Shown here: in pieces, positions 13,420-21,269 of the stretch
Layout of the letters: every line of letters starts with the position of its first letter
How positions within the stretch are numbered: the first letter of the stretch is position 1
NCBI GenBank assembly: GCA_009911305.1
Contig: QXXC01000041.1
Span: 1 to 39,501, forward strand
Origin: Clostridiaceae bacterium
GTDB taxonomy: Bacteria; Bacillota; Clostridia; Lachnospirales; Lachnospiraceae
Direction: 5' to 3'
Length of the DNA stretch: 39,501 nucleotides
The notes under the pieces: generated by a model
Seen by the model: the letters and a program-made list of their open reading frames with translations, nothing else
Told to the model about the DNA's origin: nothing
Databases searched by the model: none
Position numbers and translations under genes: made by a program

Positions 13420-15213
13420 TTAAGCGTCCGTTTCTTCTCCCGCCGCTTCCAGGAACCGTTCATACAGCCGTTCATTCAGCTTCCTTACCTCATCCAGGAG
13501 CAGTTTGTCCTCATCGCGGTCGTATGTCATGACGCCGTTGATCTCCTCCTCGATATCGCTCGTCTGCGTGTAGATCGCGCTGCTGAGCCCGTGCTCGACA
13601 TTCGGAAGGATTTCCTCCTCCCACAGCCGTTTATAATTGGCCGTGAGCTCCTCCTTTGAGCGGTAGCTCTGGTAGCCGAATTCCTTCTCACATGCGAGAT
13701 GGCCTTCCATGGGGTAGGCGTATCCGCCGTATTCGGTCAGGGCCACGACGCGGTCAGGCCGGGGTTCTACTTTGAGCTTATGTACATAATTATGGATGCT
13801 GTACATATCGCCGCCCTTCTGATCGAACCAGCCGCAGGCCTCGTTGATGAGCCTTGAGGGATCCAGCCGGCGGATGAGCTCGGTGGCCCTGCGGGCGTCG
13901 AACTGCCCCCAGCCCTCGTTAAAGGGAACCCAGACTGCGATGCATGGATAATTATAGAGCTCGCGGATCATGCCCTTCAGATCCTTATAATACTGCCTGC
14001 GCCCCTCTTTATCTTCCCTCTTAAACAGGCGGTAATGGCAGTCCTTTACCCCTCTGGCGAACCAGTCAAAGGCATTGGTCAGATAGGTGACAAAGACCAT
14101 ATTATAATCTCCGCCGCCATTGGGCATATCCTGCCACACCGCCATCCCGATCCGGTCGCAGTGGTAATAGAAGCGCTCCGGTTCCACCTTGATGTGCTTG
14201 CGGATGGTATTATACCCGTATTCCTTGAGCTTGATAATATCGTGCCTGAGCGCTTCGTCCGTAGGCGGCGTGAGCAGGCTTTCCGGCCAGTAGCCCTGAT
14301 CGAGGATGCCGTTGAAAAAGTACGGCTTATTGTTCAGGAAGAAGCGCAGGATGCCCTCCTTATCCCGTCCCACAGAGTATTTCCTCATCCCGAAGTAGGA
14401 GGAAACCTGATCCTCGCCGTACGTGATCTGGAGATCGTACAGGCGCGGGTTTTCCGGGCTCCAGGCCGTGAAGCCGGGAAGCGGGATCCGCACCCGGCGG
14501 CCCGCCGCAGCCGCAGCCCTTGCGATGGCCTTTCCCTGATCCATGACTGTAATGGAAACACGGCCATCCTCCCGGGTATTTCCAAACACGGTAACTGCCA
14601 CCGCCTCCTCGTCAAACAGCGGCATAATCTTGACTGCCCTGACATACTGCTCCGGCACGCTCTCGATCCATACGGTTTTCCAGATGCCGCTCTGGGGCGT
14701 GTAGAAGAGAGAACCGTATTTGCCGCGCTTTACAAGCTTTTGCTTGCCCCTTGCATGGGGGGCCTTCTCGGTTTTGTCCGTTACGCGCAGGGTGAGGACA
14801 TTGTCGCCTTCAGAGAGCGCGTCCGTGATGTCAAAGGAAAAGCTTAAGTAGCCTCCCTTATGGCTGCCCAGGCGTTTCCGGTTTAAAAAGACCTCGCATT
14901 CCTGGTCAACAGCCCCGAAGTGGAGCAGGACGCGTTTCTTTACAAAGCCCTCCGGAAGCCGGAAGACCTTGCGGTAATGGAGGAAATCCTCTGGCTGCAC
15001 GATTTTCTGCACTCCGGAGAGCAGTGTCTCCGGAGAGTACGGAACAAGGATGGTCCCGTCATAGCGCTCCGTATGCGTGGAACGGCTGATGCAGTATTCC
15101 CATTCGCCGTTTAAGTTAAAATAGCTTTCCCTCACCAGGTTCGGGCGGGGATATTCGGGGAGCGCGTGGTCTTTATCCACATCTTTTGCCCATCGGCTTG
15201 TCAATTGTATCAT
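13420..15213 (-). CDS. Glycoside hydrolase family 2 enzyme, cytoplasmic
   Basis: A 597-residue GH2 protein with an N-terminal sugar-binding jelly-roll (about 25-185; NLNGEWEY, HYRKVF, VDQECEVFLN), an Ig-like domain (about 190-285) and a TIM barrel (about 290-590). The acid/base Glu is at about 433 (PFNEGWGQ) and the nucleophile Glu at about 494 (ALTEYGGY). Beta-galactosidase, glucuronidase and mannosidase are all possible. It is short for LacZ, and the substrate cannot be told from motifs. There is no signal peptide, so it should act on sugar imported by the neighbouring ABC transporter. Its ATG overlaps the permease stop by 4 bp, which supports a shared pathway. Confidence 0.9.
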   Translation of the reverse strand: MIQLTSRWAKDVDKDHALPEYPRPNLVRESYFNLNGEWEYCISRSTHTERYDGTILVPYSPETLLSGVQKIVQPEDFLHYRKVFRLPEGFVKKRVLLHFGAVDQECEVFLNRKRLGSHKGGYLSFSFDITDALSEGDNVLTLRVTDKTEKAPHARGKQKLVKRGKYGSLFYTPQSGIWKTVWIESVPEQYVRAVKIMPLFDEEAVAVTVFGNTREDGRVSITVMDQGKAIARAAAAAGRRVRIPLPGFTAWSPENPRLYDLQITYGEDQVSSYFGMRKYSVGRDKEGILRFFLNNKPYFFNGILDQGYWPESLLTPPTDEALRHDIIKLKEYGYNTIRKHIKVEPERFYYHCDRIGMAVWQDMPNGGGDYNMVFVTYLTNAFDWFARGVKDCHYRLFKREDKEGRRQYYKDLKGMIRELYNYPCIAVWVPFNEGWGQFDARRATELIRRLDPSRLINEACGWFDQKGGDMYSIHNYVHKLKVEPRPDRVVALTEYGGYAYPMEGHLACEKEFGYQSYRSKEELTANYKRLWEEEILPNVEHGLSSAIYTQTSDIEEEINGVMTYDRDEDKLLLDEVRKLNERLYERFLEAAGEETDA

Positions 15214-16211
15214 ACCGCATCACCTGCTTTTTTCTTTAATTTAAGGCTCTGGAACACCTCAGACTGGACTCCCACGGAAATCAGCACAAGAAGGCCCATG
15301 ATGATCGACTGCCAGTGTACCGAAATTCCGGACGGGAGATAGGTAAAAATAGTATTTATAATAAAGTAGATTAAAATACCGAAAAAGGTTCCGGAAAATT
15401 TTCCTTCCCCGCCGGAGAGCTTGACGCCGCCGATGGCGCACATGGCGATAGCGTATGTCTCATAGACGTTGCCGGCGCTTAAGGTGGCGCTTCCGCTGCT
15501 GGAGGCTAAGAGCACGCCGGAGAGGGAGGCGATGACGCCGGAGCAGACGAACGCGCCGATCTTTATGCGGTCCACATCAATGCCCATCATGCGGGCTGCC
15601 TCGCCGTTGCCTCCGACCGCGTAAAGCCGCATGCCGAATTTCGTATATTTGGCTACGTACATGCAGAGGAAGGTGAGCAGGAACAGGATGGGGATCAGGA
15701 TGGAAATACCTGATTTCATGCCCATAAAGCCGGGAAGGATCTTTGCGCCTGCGAAGGTCATGACGCCGGCCGGTATGCTCACGGACTGCTTGGCCAGAAT
15801 GAGGATCATGCCTCTTAAGGCAAACATCATGGCCAGGGAGGCAATCCAGGAGGAGATCCGCATCTTGGCGACCATGAAGCCGATCAGATAGCCGGAGACA
15901 GCCCCGGTGAGGATGCCGGCCGCGATGCCGAGCACAGGATTTGCCTGCCCGACAAGCCCCATCACAACGCCGCTTAAGGCAAATACCGCCCCCACGGACA
16001 GATCGATTTCCGCGCAGAGGATGACAAAGGTCATGCCAAGCGCCAGGAAGCCGCCGTTTTTAGCGGCCTTGAGCAAAATGTTGAATACATTTGCCGGCGT
16101 CAGGAAATTTTTATCCTGAAAAACGATGCTGGCCGCGATGACCAGAAGCAAAAACGCTAAAACCGTGCTTTTGGAATAAAAGGAATCATAAATCTTTTTT
16201 ACTGTCTTCAT
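15210..16211 (-). CDS. Sugar ABC transporter permease (RbsC family)
   Basis: A 333-residue inner-membrane permease with 8-10 helices. The RbsC-family signatures are GMTFVILCAEIDLSVGAVFAL (about 59-79; quoted as GMTFVILCAEIDLS then VGAVFAL) and IGGVKLSGGEGKFSGTFFG near 263-281. It forms the channel together with the second permease at 16226-17185 and is energised by the ATPase at 17178-18701. Two different permeases with one double-domain ATPase is the heterodimeric form of this family. The sugar is unknown. Confidence 0.92.
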   Translation of the reverse strand: MKTVKKIYDSFYSKSTVLAFLLLVIAASIVFQDKNFLTPANVFNILLKAAKNGGFLALGMTFVILCAEIDLSVGAVFALSGVVMGLVGQANPVLGIAAGILTGAVSGYLIGFMVAKMRISSWIASLAMMFALRGMILILAKQSVSIPAGVMTFAGAKILPGFMGMKSGISILIPILFLLTFLCMYVAKYTKFGMRLYAVGGNGEAARMMGIDVDRIKIGAFVCSGVIASLSGVLLASSSGSATLSAGNVYETYAIAMCAIGGVKLSGGEGKFSGTFFGILIYFIINTIFTYLPSGISVHWQSIIMGLLVLISVGVQSEVFQSLKLKKKAGDAV

Positions 16212-16225
16212 ACCGCCTTCACCTC

Positions 16226-17185
16226 CTACTTGGCCTGTTCTCTCTGGATAAATACCGCGACCACAATGATGAGCGCCTTAAATACCTGCGCGTACTGATC
16301 CGGTATGTTATTCATGACGCAGGTCAGTGTGATCATCTGCATGATAAGCGCGCCGACCACAGTCCCGAGCACGTGCGCCTTGCCTCCGGTCATGGGGGTT
16401 CCGCCGATCACGACCGCTGCGATGGCGTCAAGCTCGGCGAGCTGTCCCAGGGAGCTTCCGGCCGCCACGGTGACTTTGGCTGCCTGGAAGATTCCTGCAA
16501 ACGCAGCCAGAAAGCCGCTTAAGCCGTAGACGAACATCAATGTCATGGCTGTATTGATTCCGGCCAGGGAGCTGGATTTCATGCTGTCTCCCACGGCCTG
16601 GATCTGCCGGCCCAGCACGGTCTTTTCCGCCAGGATCCATATGGCCGCGACGGAGAGGACGATGGGAACAATCTGGACGGGAATCACACCGCCGATTTTA
16701 TAGGAGCCCCACACGGAAAGCTGCTTCCCCACCTCGCCCAGCTTGTTGAAGTAGATATCGCGCCCGCCGCAGAGAACCTGGGAAACGCCGCGCACCGCGA
16801 GCTGCATGCCCAGCGTGATGACCATGGCCTGGAGCTTAAGCCTGCCGACAAAGAAGCCGCTGATGCAGCCGACAAAGACCGAGGCGAGAACCGCCAGAAC
16901 CAGGGCCGGAAACAGGCCCATGCCCGGCATGAACTGGGCGGTCATAACGCCGGCCAGCGCCATCACGGAGCCGACTGCGATATCGATGCCGCCTGTGGAG
17001 ATGACGAGCGTCATGCCCATGCCGCAGAGGATGGTGGGGCAGATCTGCGTGATGATGTTGTTTAAGTTTCCGATTCTGAAAAAGTTCGGCGTAAATACAG
17101 AGTTAAACAATATGAAAAAAATCAGCATTGCGATCGCGCTGTATTTCTTTATCAGAGCAAGATTATCTTCTTTTGTTCTACTCAT
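16226..17185 (-). CDS. Sugar ABC transporter permease (RbsC family), second subunit
   Basis: A 319-residue permease with the family signature GMTLVISTGGIDIAVGSVMA (about 57-76) and the late GGTPMTGGKAHVLGTVVGA loop. I set the start at the ATG at 17185 (MSRTKEDN), 7 nt after GAGGGG and overlapping the ATPase stop by 8 bp. A longer form from 17218 would lie inside the ATPase gene. A gap of 14 nt separates it from the next permease. Confidence 0.92.
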   Translation of the reverse strand: MSRTKEDNLALIKKYSAIAMLIFFILFNSVFTPNFFRIGNLNNIITQICPTILCGMGMTLVISTGGIDIAVGSVMALAGVMTAQFMPGMGLFPALVLAVLASVFVGCISGFFVGRLKLQAMVITLGMQLAVRGVSQVLCGGRDIYFNKLGEVGKQLSVWGSYKIGGVIPVQIVPIVLSVAAIWILAEKTVLGRQIQAVGDSMKSSSLAGINTAMTLMFVYGLSGFLAAFAGIFQAAKVTVAAGSSLGQLAELDAIAAVVIGGTPMTGGKAHVLGTVVGALIMQMITLTCVMNNIPDQYAQVFKALIIVVAVFIQREQAK

Positions 17186-18701
17186 GCGTATTCCCCTCGC
17201 TTTCACTTCCCTTTGCAATCAGTTCCATAATCTTATTCTGGTTGATGTCGTCATTGATAACCTCGCCGACGGCCCGGCCTTCCCTCATAACCACCACCCG
17301 GTCGCAGTTTCTTTCAAGCTCCGCGATCTCGGACGAGATCATGAGCACCGAAATTCCGCCCTCCGACAGCTCCTTTATCAGCATTTCGATCTCGGCCTTG
17401 GCCCCCACGTCGATGCCGCGCGTGGGCTCATCGAGGATCATGAGCTTTGGATTCATGCACATCCAGCGCGCGAGAAGGACCTTCTGCTGGTTTCCGCCGC
17501 TTAGGTTGCAGATGGCCTGCTCCGGGCCGGGTGTCTTGATCTTTAAGCGCTCAATGTATTTCTTAACGATTTCATCCTGCTCCCTTTTCTTCACAAAGCC
17601 AAACTTCTGGAGCTTCGGGAGAAGCGCGATCGTCATATTTTCCTTTACAGACAGATGCGGAATGATGCCTTCCACCTTCCGGTCCTCGGTGCAGAAGCCC
17701 ATCCCCTTTTTGATGGCGTCCGCCGGCTTGTGGATATGCGCCGGCTCGCCGAACCAGAATACTTCCCCTTTGTCCGGTATGCGCGTCCCAAAGAGCACCT
17801 GGGCAAGCTCGCTGCGTCCCGAGCCGAGAAGGCCCGCCAGTCCCAGCACCTCTCCGCGCTTGATGTCAACGCTGATCCCGTTCAGCCTCATCCCCTGGTA
17901 AATTTCGCTGGCCTGTACCACAGTCTGCTCTGAGGCAAACTTATACGCATCCTTGTTGCGCTCCAGGGTTACGGTGTCCTTGCCGACCATGAGGGAGATG
18001 AGCTTAAACTGGTTCAGATCAGCGATATCATAATCGCCTACATATTCCCCGTCCTTAAAGACGGTCAGACGATCGCAGATTTCAAATATTTCATCCAGCT
18101 TGTGGCTGATAAAGATCACGCTGATGCCCTTTGCCTTCAACTGCCGGATGATGCGGAACAGGACGGAAACCTCCTGCCTGTCAAGCGATGAGGTCGGCTC
18201 ATCCATGATCACAAGCTTGGCATTGATGCTGACAGCTCTTGCGATGGCGACCATCTGCTGGACGGCCGTGGAGAAATTGCTCAGCGGCTTTGTCACGTCA
18301 ATGTCGATCCCCAGCTCTTTGAGGATGCGCGACGCCTCGCTCGCCATCTGGCCCCGGTCAATGGATCCGAACTTATTTTTTGGCTCCCGCCCCAGAAACA
18401 GGTTTTCATAAACCGTCTGGAACAGGACCAGGTTTAATTCCTGGTAGATAGTGGAAATGCCCGCCTCGTTTGCTTCGATCGGAGTTTTGCAGTCAATCTC
18501 TTTTCCGTCGAAACGGATGGTCCCTCCATTTTTCTGGTAAATTCCTGTCAACACCTTGATCAGGGTCGATTTCCCGGCGCCGTTTTCCCCCATCAGGGAG
18601 TGGACCTCCCCCCTGCCGACCGTAAGATTCACGCCCTTTAACGCCCGGACGCCGGGAAACGTTTTCTCAAGGCCCTTAATCTCCAGCAAAACCTCTGACA
18701 T
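17178..18701 (-). CDS. Sugar ABC transporter ATP-binding protein (RbsA/MglA type)
   Basis: A 507-residue protein with two ATPase domains in tandem. Domain 1 has Walker A GENGAGKST (about 39-47) and Walker B KLVIMDEPTSSLD. Domain 2 has the degenerate Walker A GLLGSGRSE (about 290-298), the signature LSGGNQQKV and Walker B LMILDEPTRGID. In this family only one site is fully competent, which fits the degenerate second P-loop. The downstream permease start overlaps its stop. It is separated from the binding-protein gene by a hairpin likely to lower its expression. Confidence 0.94.
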   Translation of the reverse strand: MSEVLLEIKGLEKTFPGVRALKGVNLTVGRGEVHSLMGENGAGKSTLIKVLTGIYQKNGGTIRFDGKEIDCKTPIEANEAGISTIYQELNLVLFQTVYENLFLGREPKNKFGSIDRGQMASEASRILKELGIDIDVTKPLSNFSTAVQQMVAIARAVSINAKLVIMDEPTSSLDRQEVSVLFRIIRQLKAKGISVIFISHKLDEIFEICDRLTVFKDGEYVGDYDIADLNQFKLISLMVGKDTVTLERNKDAYKFASEQTVVQASEIYQGMRLNGISVDIKRGEVLGLAGLLGSGRSELAQVLFGTRIPDKGEVFWFGEPAHIHKPADAIKKGMGFCTEDRKVEGIIPHLSVKENMTIALLPKLQKFGFVKKREQDEIVKKYIERLKIKTPGPEQAICNLSGGNQQKVLLARWMCMNPKLMILDEPTRGIDVGAKAEIEMLIKELSEGGISVLMISSEIAELERNCDRVVVMREGRAVGEVINDDINQNKIMELIAKGSESEGNTHE

Positions 18702-18726
18702 AGTCTGCTCCTTTCTGAAAATGGGT

Positions 18727-18769
18727 AAAAAAGGAACGCTGCAAAGTAATCGTTTTGCAGCGTTCCTTT
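18727..18769 (-). terminator. Internal terminator/attenuator after the sugar-binding protein gene
   Basis: A perfect 15-bp stem (18730-18744 with 18755-18769) is followed on the minus strand by a T run (complement of A6 at 18727-18732). It lies between the binding-protein stop (18803) and the ATPase start (18701), and fits partial termination that makes binding protein in excess. Confidence 0.8.
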
Positions 18770-18802
18770 CAGATTACCCGCGTATGTTTAGAACCCGAAT
18801 GA

Positions 18803-19864
18803 TTAGAATCCAAGATCTACGTTTACGTTGTCCTTTGTATAAAGCGTGTCCTCATTTACAATGTGCTCCGGAACCTCTTCGCCGTTGATGAGTTTGGTGA
18901 TGGTGTCAAGGACAATCTCGCCAAAGTACGGCGTGCATGTACAGGAGGCTAACTGCGTTCCGCTCTCTACAGCCTCAAGAGCGGCCCTTGTGCCGTCAAT
19001 ACCCAGAGTGAGGATATCCTGTCCGGGTGTCAGGCCCGCGGCTGTAATCGCGTTCATCGCGCCCTGAACCATGTCGTCTGTAACCGCGAACACGGCATCA
19101 ATATTCTCGCCGCCCTGCGCCTGGAGGATATTCTCCATAACAGACTGCGCCTTATCCATCAGCCACTCGCCGTCCTGCTCGCCGACGATGGTATATTTGG
19201 AGGAGTCAAGCGCATCCACAAAGCCCTTCTGGCGATCCGTGGACGTAGAAGAGTCATAGCCGCCGTTGATGATAACCACATTGCCGCCGTCCGGCAGGGC
19301 TTCCATCAGGGCCTTTGCGCACTGCTCGCCCTCCCACACGAAATCAGACATGATGGCCGTGGTGTAGTAGGTTCCCGCCTCTCCGGCGATCGCGCGGTCA
19401 ACCAGGATGACGGGAATCTCGGAATCCATGGCTTCCTGAAGCGCGCCCTGAAGGCCGTTGTCCTCAAGCGGCGCAACCACAAGGAAATCAACTCCTGCCG
19501 CCACCAGATCGCGGATATCAGACTCCTGTGTGGCGATATCGCCGCCCGCATCCTTTACGATGAATTCGCCGCCTGCGCCCTCGATATATTCCTTAATGCT
19601 GTCTGTCTCGGTCGTTCTCCAGGAGGACATGCTGTCTGTCTGTGAAAATCCGACCTTCATGCCCTCCAGAACATTGCCTGAGCTGCCTGCAGCTTTATCG
19701 CTTTCTGCCGTGCTGTCGCCGCTTTTTTCATCCCCGGCGGAGCCGCTGTCCTGCTCTGCCTGCGTCTCCGGCTTTGCGGCGGCAGGTTCCTGACTGGAGC
19801 TGCTGCAGGCTGTCAGAGACAGGGCCATTAAACCGGACATAGCAACTGTGATGAATCGTTTCAT
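18803..19864 (-). CDS. Sugar-binding lipoprotein of the ABC transporter (RbsB family)
   Basis: A 353-residue lipoprotein. The signal peptide ends with lipobox LTAC (Cys20), followed by an Ala/Glu/Ser-rich linker to about 68. A periplasmic-binding-protein type 1 fold follows (KVGFSQTDSMSSWRTTETDS, then DFLVVAPLEDNGLQGAL, VFAVTDDMVQGAMNA and ILTLGIDGTRAALEAV). The D-x-R/D residues that contact sugars in this family are in VDRAIAGEAG and GIDGT. It captures the sugar outside the membrane. It is the first gene of the operon, has an AAGGAGG site, and its own promoter lies at 19915-19943. Confidence 0.93.
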   Translation of the reverse strand: MKRFITVAMSGLMALSLTACSSSSQEPAAAKPETQAEQDSGSAGDEKSGDSTAESDKAAGSSGNVLEGMKVGFSQTDSMSSWRTTETDSIKEYIEGAGGEFIVKDAGGDIATQESDIRDLVAAGVDFLVVAPLEDNGLQGALQEAMDSEIPVILVDRAIAGEAGTYYTTAIMSDFVWEGEQCAKALMEALPDGGNVVIINGGYDSSTSTDRQKGFVDALDSSKYTIVGEQDGEWLMDKAQSVMENILQAQGGENIDAVFAVTDDMVQGAMNAITAAGLTPGQDILTLGIDGTRAALEAVESGTQLASCTCTPYFGEIVLDTITKLINGEEVPEHIVNEDTLYTKDNVNVDLGF

Positions 19865-19898
19865 AATACATTTCCTCCTTACGGTAAACCTTAATAAT

Positions 19899-20044
19899 AT
19901 TTATTACATGCTTGATGTTACACTACTTTGTCCATAATGACAATAACTAAAATGGATTTTGTTGTTTTTTTCTATTATATTGCCAAAAATATTGCCATTG
20001 TTTTGGTTTTGTTGTATATTTATTTCATAAAATATGTAATAAAT
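19899..20044. promoter_or_regulatory. Divergent control region of the sugar operon and its regulator
   Basis: On the minus strand TTGTCA (19943-19938), 17 bp, TAACAT (19920-19915) is a good promoter for the binding-protein gene. The 11-mer ATGTAATAAAT occurs once on each strand (20034-20044 plus; 19909-19899 minus), flanking the region symmetrically. A TGGCAATAT-type pair also sits near 19979-20000 on the minus strand. These are candidate operators. The remaining 20045-20188 stretch holds no supported gene. Confidence 0.5.
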
Positions 20045-20188
20045 GGACGGGCTAAACCATGAAAAAGCGCTTCTTTGAGTCAGAGAGGCGATGCGTAAAT
20101 GTAAAAATTCATGCAGGAGATACATGCTGCAGGAAGGATGAAAACGCAGGTACGGGCCGGCCGGCAGACTGAAAAAAGGAGGTACATG

Positions 20189-21163
20189 ATGTCAGAACGC
20201 ACCAAGCACAATATCCGCATCAGTCAGGATCGGAATATCTCACTGTACATGGGCGATCCGTCGCACCACGACTGGATCACCCGGATCGGAAAGGCGCTTT
20301 CCTCCCCTGTGCGCCTGAAAATACTGAACATTCTGAAAAACACGCCGCGCTCCTTAAAGGAGATCGCCGCGCTTTTGGATCTGCCGCTGTCGTCCACCTC
20401 CCTGCACATCAAGGCACTGGAGGAGGCGAAGCTGGTGATCACAGAAAACCAGTCCGGGGTGCATGGCTCCATGCGGGTATGTATCTGCAGCTTCACTTCC
20501 TTCCGTCTGACTGCATTTAATGAAGAGGTGGACTCATCCAACAAGACGGTATCGATCGAGATGCCGATTGGAAATTATTTTAACTGCAATGTGCTGCCAA
20601 CGTGCGGGATTGCAGATGAAAAGGGGGTCATCGGGGCCTTTGACTCGATTGCCACCTTCTACTCGCCGCGCAGGACCCGGGCGCAGCTCATATGGTTTGC
20701 GAAGGGGTTTGTCGAATACCGCTTTCCGAACCTCATCAACCCGGTGCTTGACATAAAGGAGATCTCTTTCAGCGCCGAGATGTGCTCCGAAGCGCCGGGC
20801 TTTCTTGAGGACTGGCCGTCAGATATCACGATTTCCATCAACGGGAAAGAAACCGTCGTCTGGCGCTGCCCCGGGGACTTCGGCGCGAGAAGAGGAAAGC
20901 TCACCCCTGCAGGCTGGTCCAACGGTTCCTCGCAGTACGGACTTTTGAAAACCTTTTCCGTGAAGCAGGAGGGCAGTTACCTGGACGAACAGCTCCGCAA
21001 CACAGATGTCACGATCCATGATTTGGGCCTGGCCGCATCTCATTTCATTTCCCTGAAAATTGAAGTGAAGGAAGATGCAAACTATGCAGGAGGAGTGAAT
21101 ATTTTCGGGAGAAAATACGGGGATTATCCGCAGGGGATTATTATGCGGGTGACGTATGAATAG
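20189..21163 (+). CDS. ArsR-type transcriptional regulator of the divergent sugar operon
   Basis: About 324 residues. An N-terminal winged-helix domain (about 20-95; GKALSSPVRLKILNILKNT and LLDLPLSSTSLHIKALEEA) is followed by a ~220-residue C-terminal domain with alternating strands that I do not recognise, probably the effector domain. The start is ATG 20189, 6 nt after AGGAGG; ATG 20186 is the alternative. Divergence from the sugar ABC/GH2 operon suggests it controls that operon in response to the sugar or a product. There is no metal-binding CxC, so it is not a metal sensor. An ArsR head on a large unknown sensor is a recurrent design in Lachnospiraceae sugar loci. Confidence 0.75.
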   Translation: MSERTKHNIRISQDRNISLYMGDPSHHDWITRIGKALSSPVRLKILNILKNTPRSLKEIAALLDLPLSSTSLHIKALEEAKLVITENQSGVHGSMRVCICSFTSFRLTAFNEEVDSSNKTVSIEMPIGNYFNCNVLPTCGIADEKGVIGAFDSIATFYSPRRTRAQLIWFAKGFVEYRFPNLINPVLDIKEISFSAEMCSEAPGFLEDWPSDITISINGKETVVWRCPGDFGARRGKLTPAGWSNGSSQYGLLKTFSVKQEGSYLDEQLRNTDVTIHDLGLAASHFISLKIEVKEDANYAGGVNIFGRKYGDYPQGIIMRVTYE

Positions 21164-21186
21164 CAGAATTATAAGGCAAGAAACTA

Positions 21187-21215
21187 TTGGCGAGCGTCCG
21201 GCTGGGTGGTATAAT
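21187..21215 (+). promoter_or_regulatory. Sigma-A promoter of the 1611-residue protein gene
   Basis: TTGGCG (21187-21192), 17 bp, TATAAT (21210-21215). A GC-rich hairpin (21230-21236 with 21246-21252, GGCCGGG and its complement) lies in the short leader just before the GAGGAGG site. Confidence 0.62.
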
Positions 21216-21269
21216 AATACAAACAATATGGCCGGGCGGGCGTCTCCCGGCCGTCTGAGGAGGAGTGGG

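Noticed and set aside
20059..20172. Possible 37-codon leader peptide (MKKRFFESERR...) before the ArsR-type regulator
   Set aside because: No ribosome-binding site, not in a terminator context, and no run of regulatory codons.
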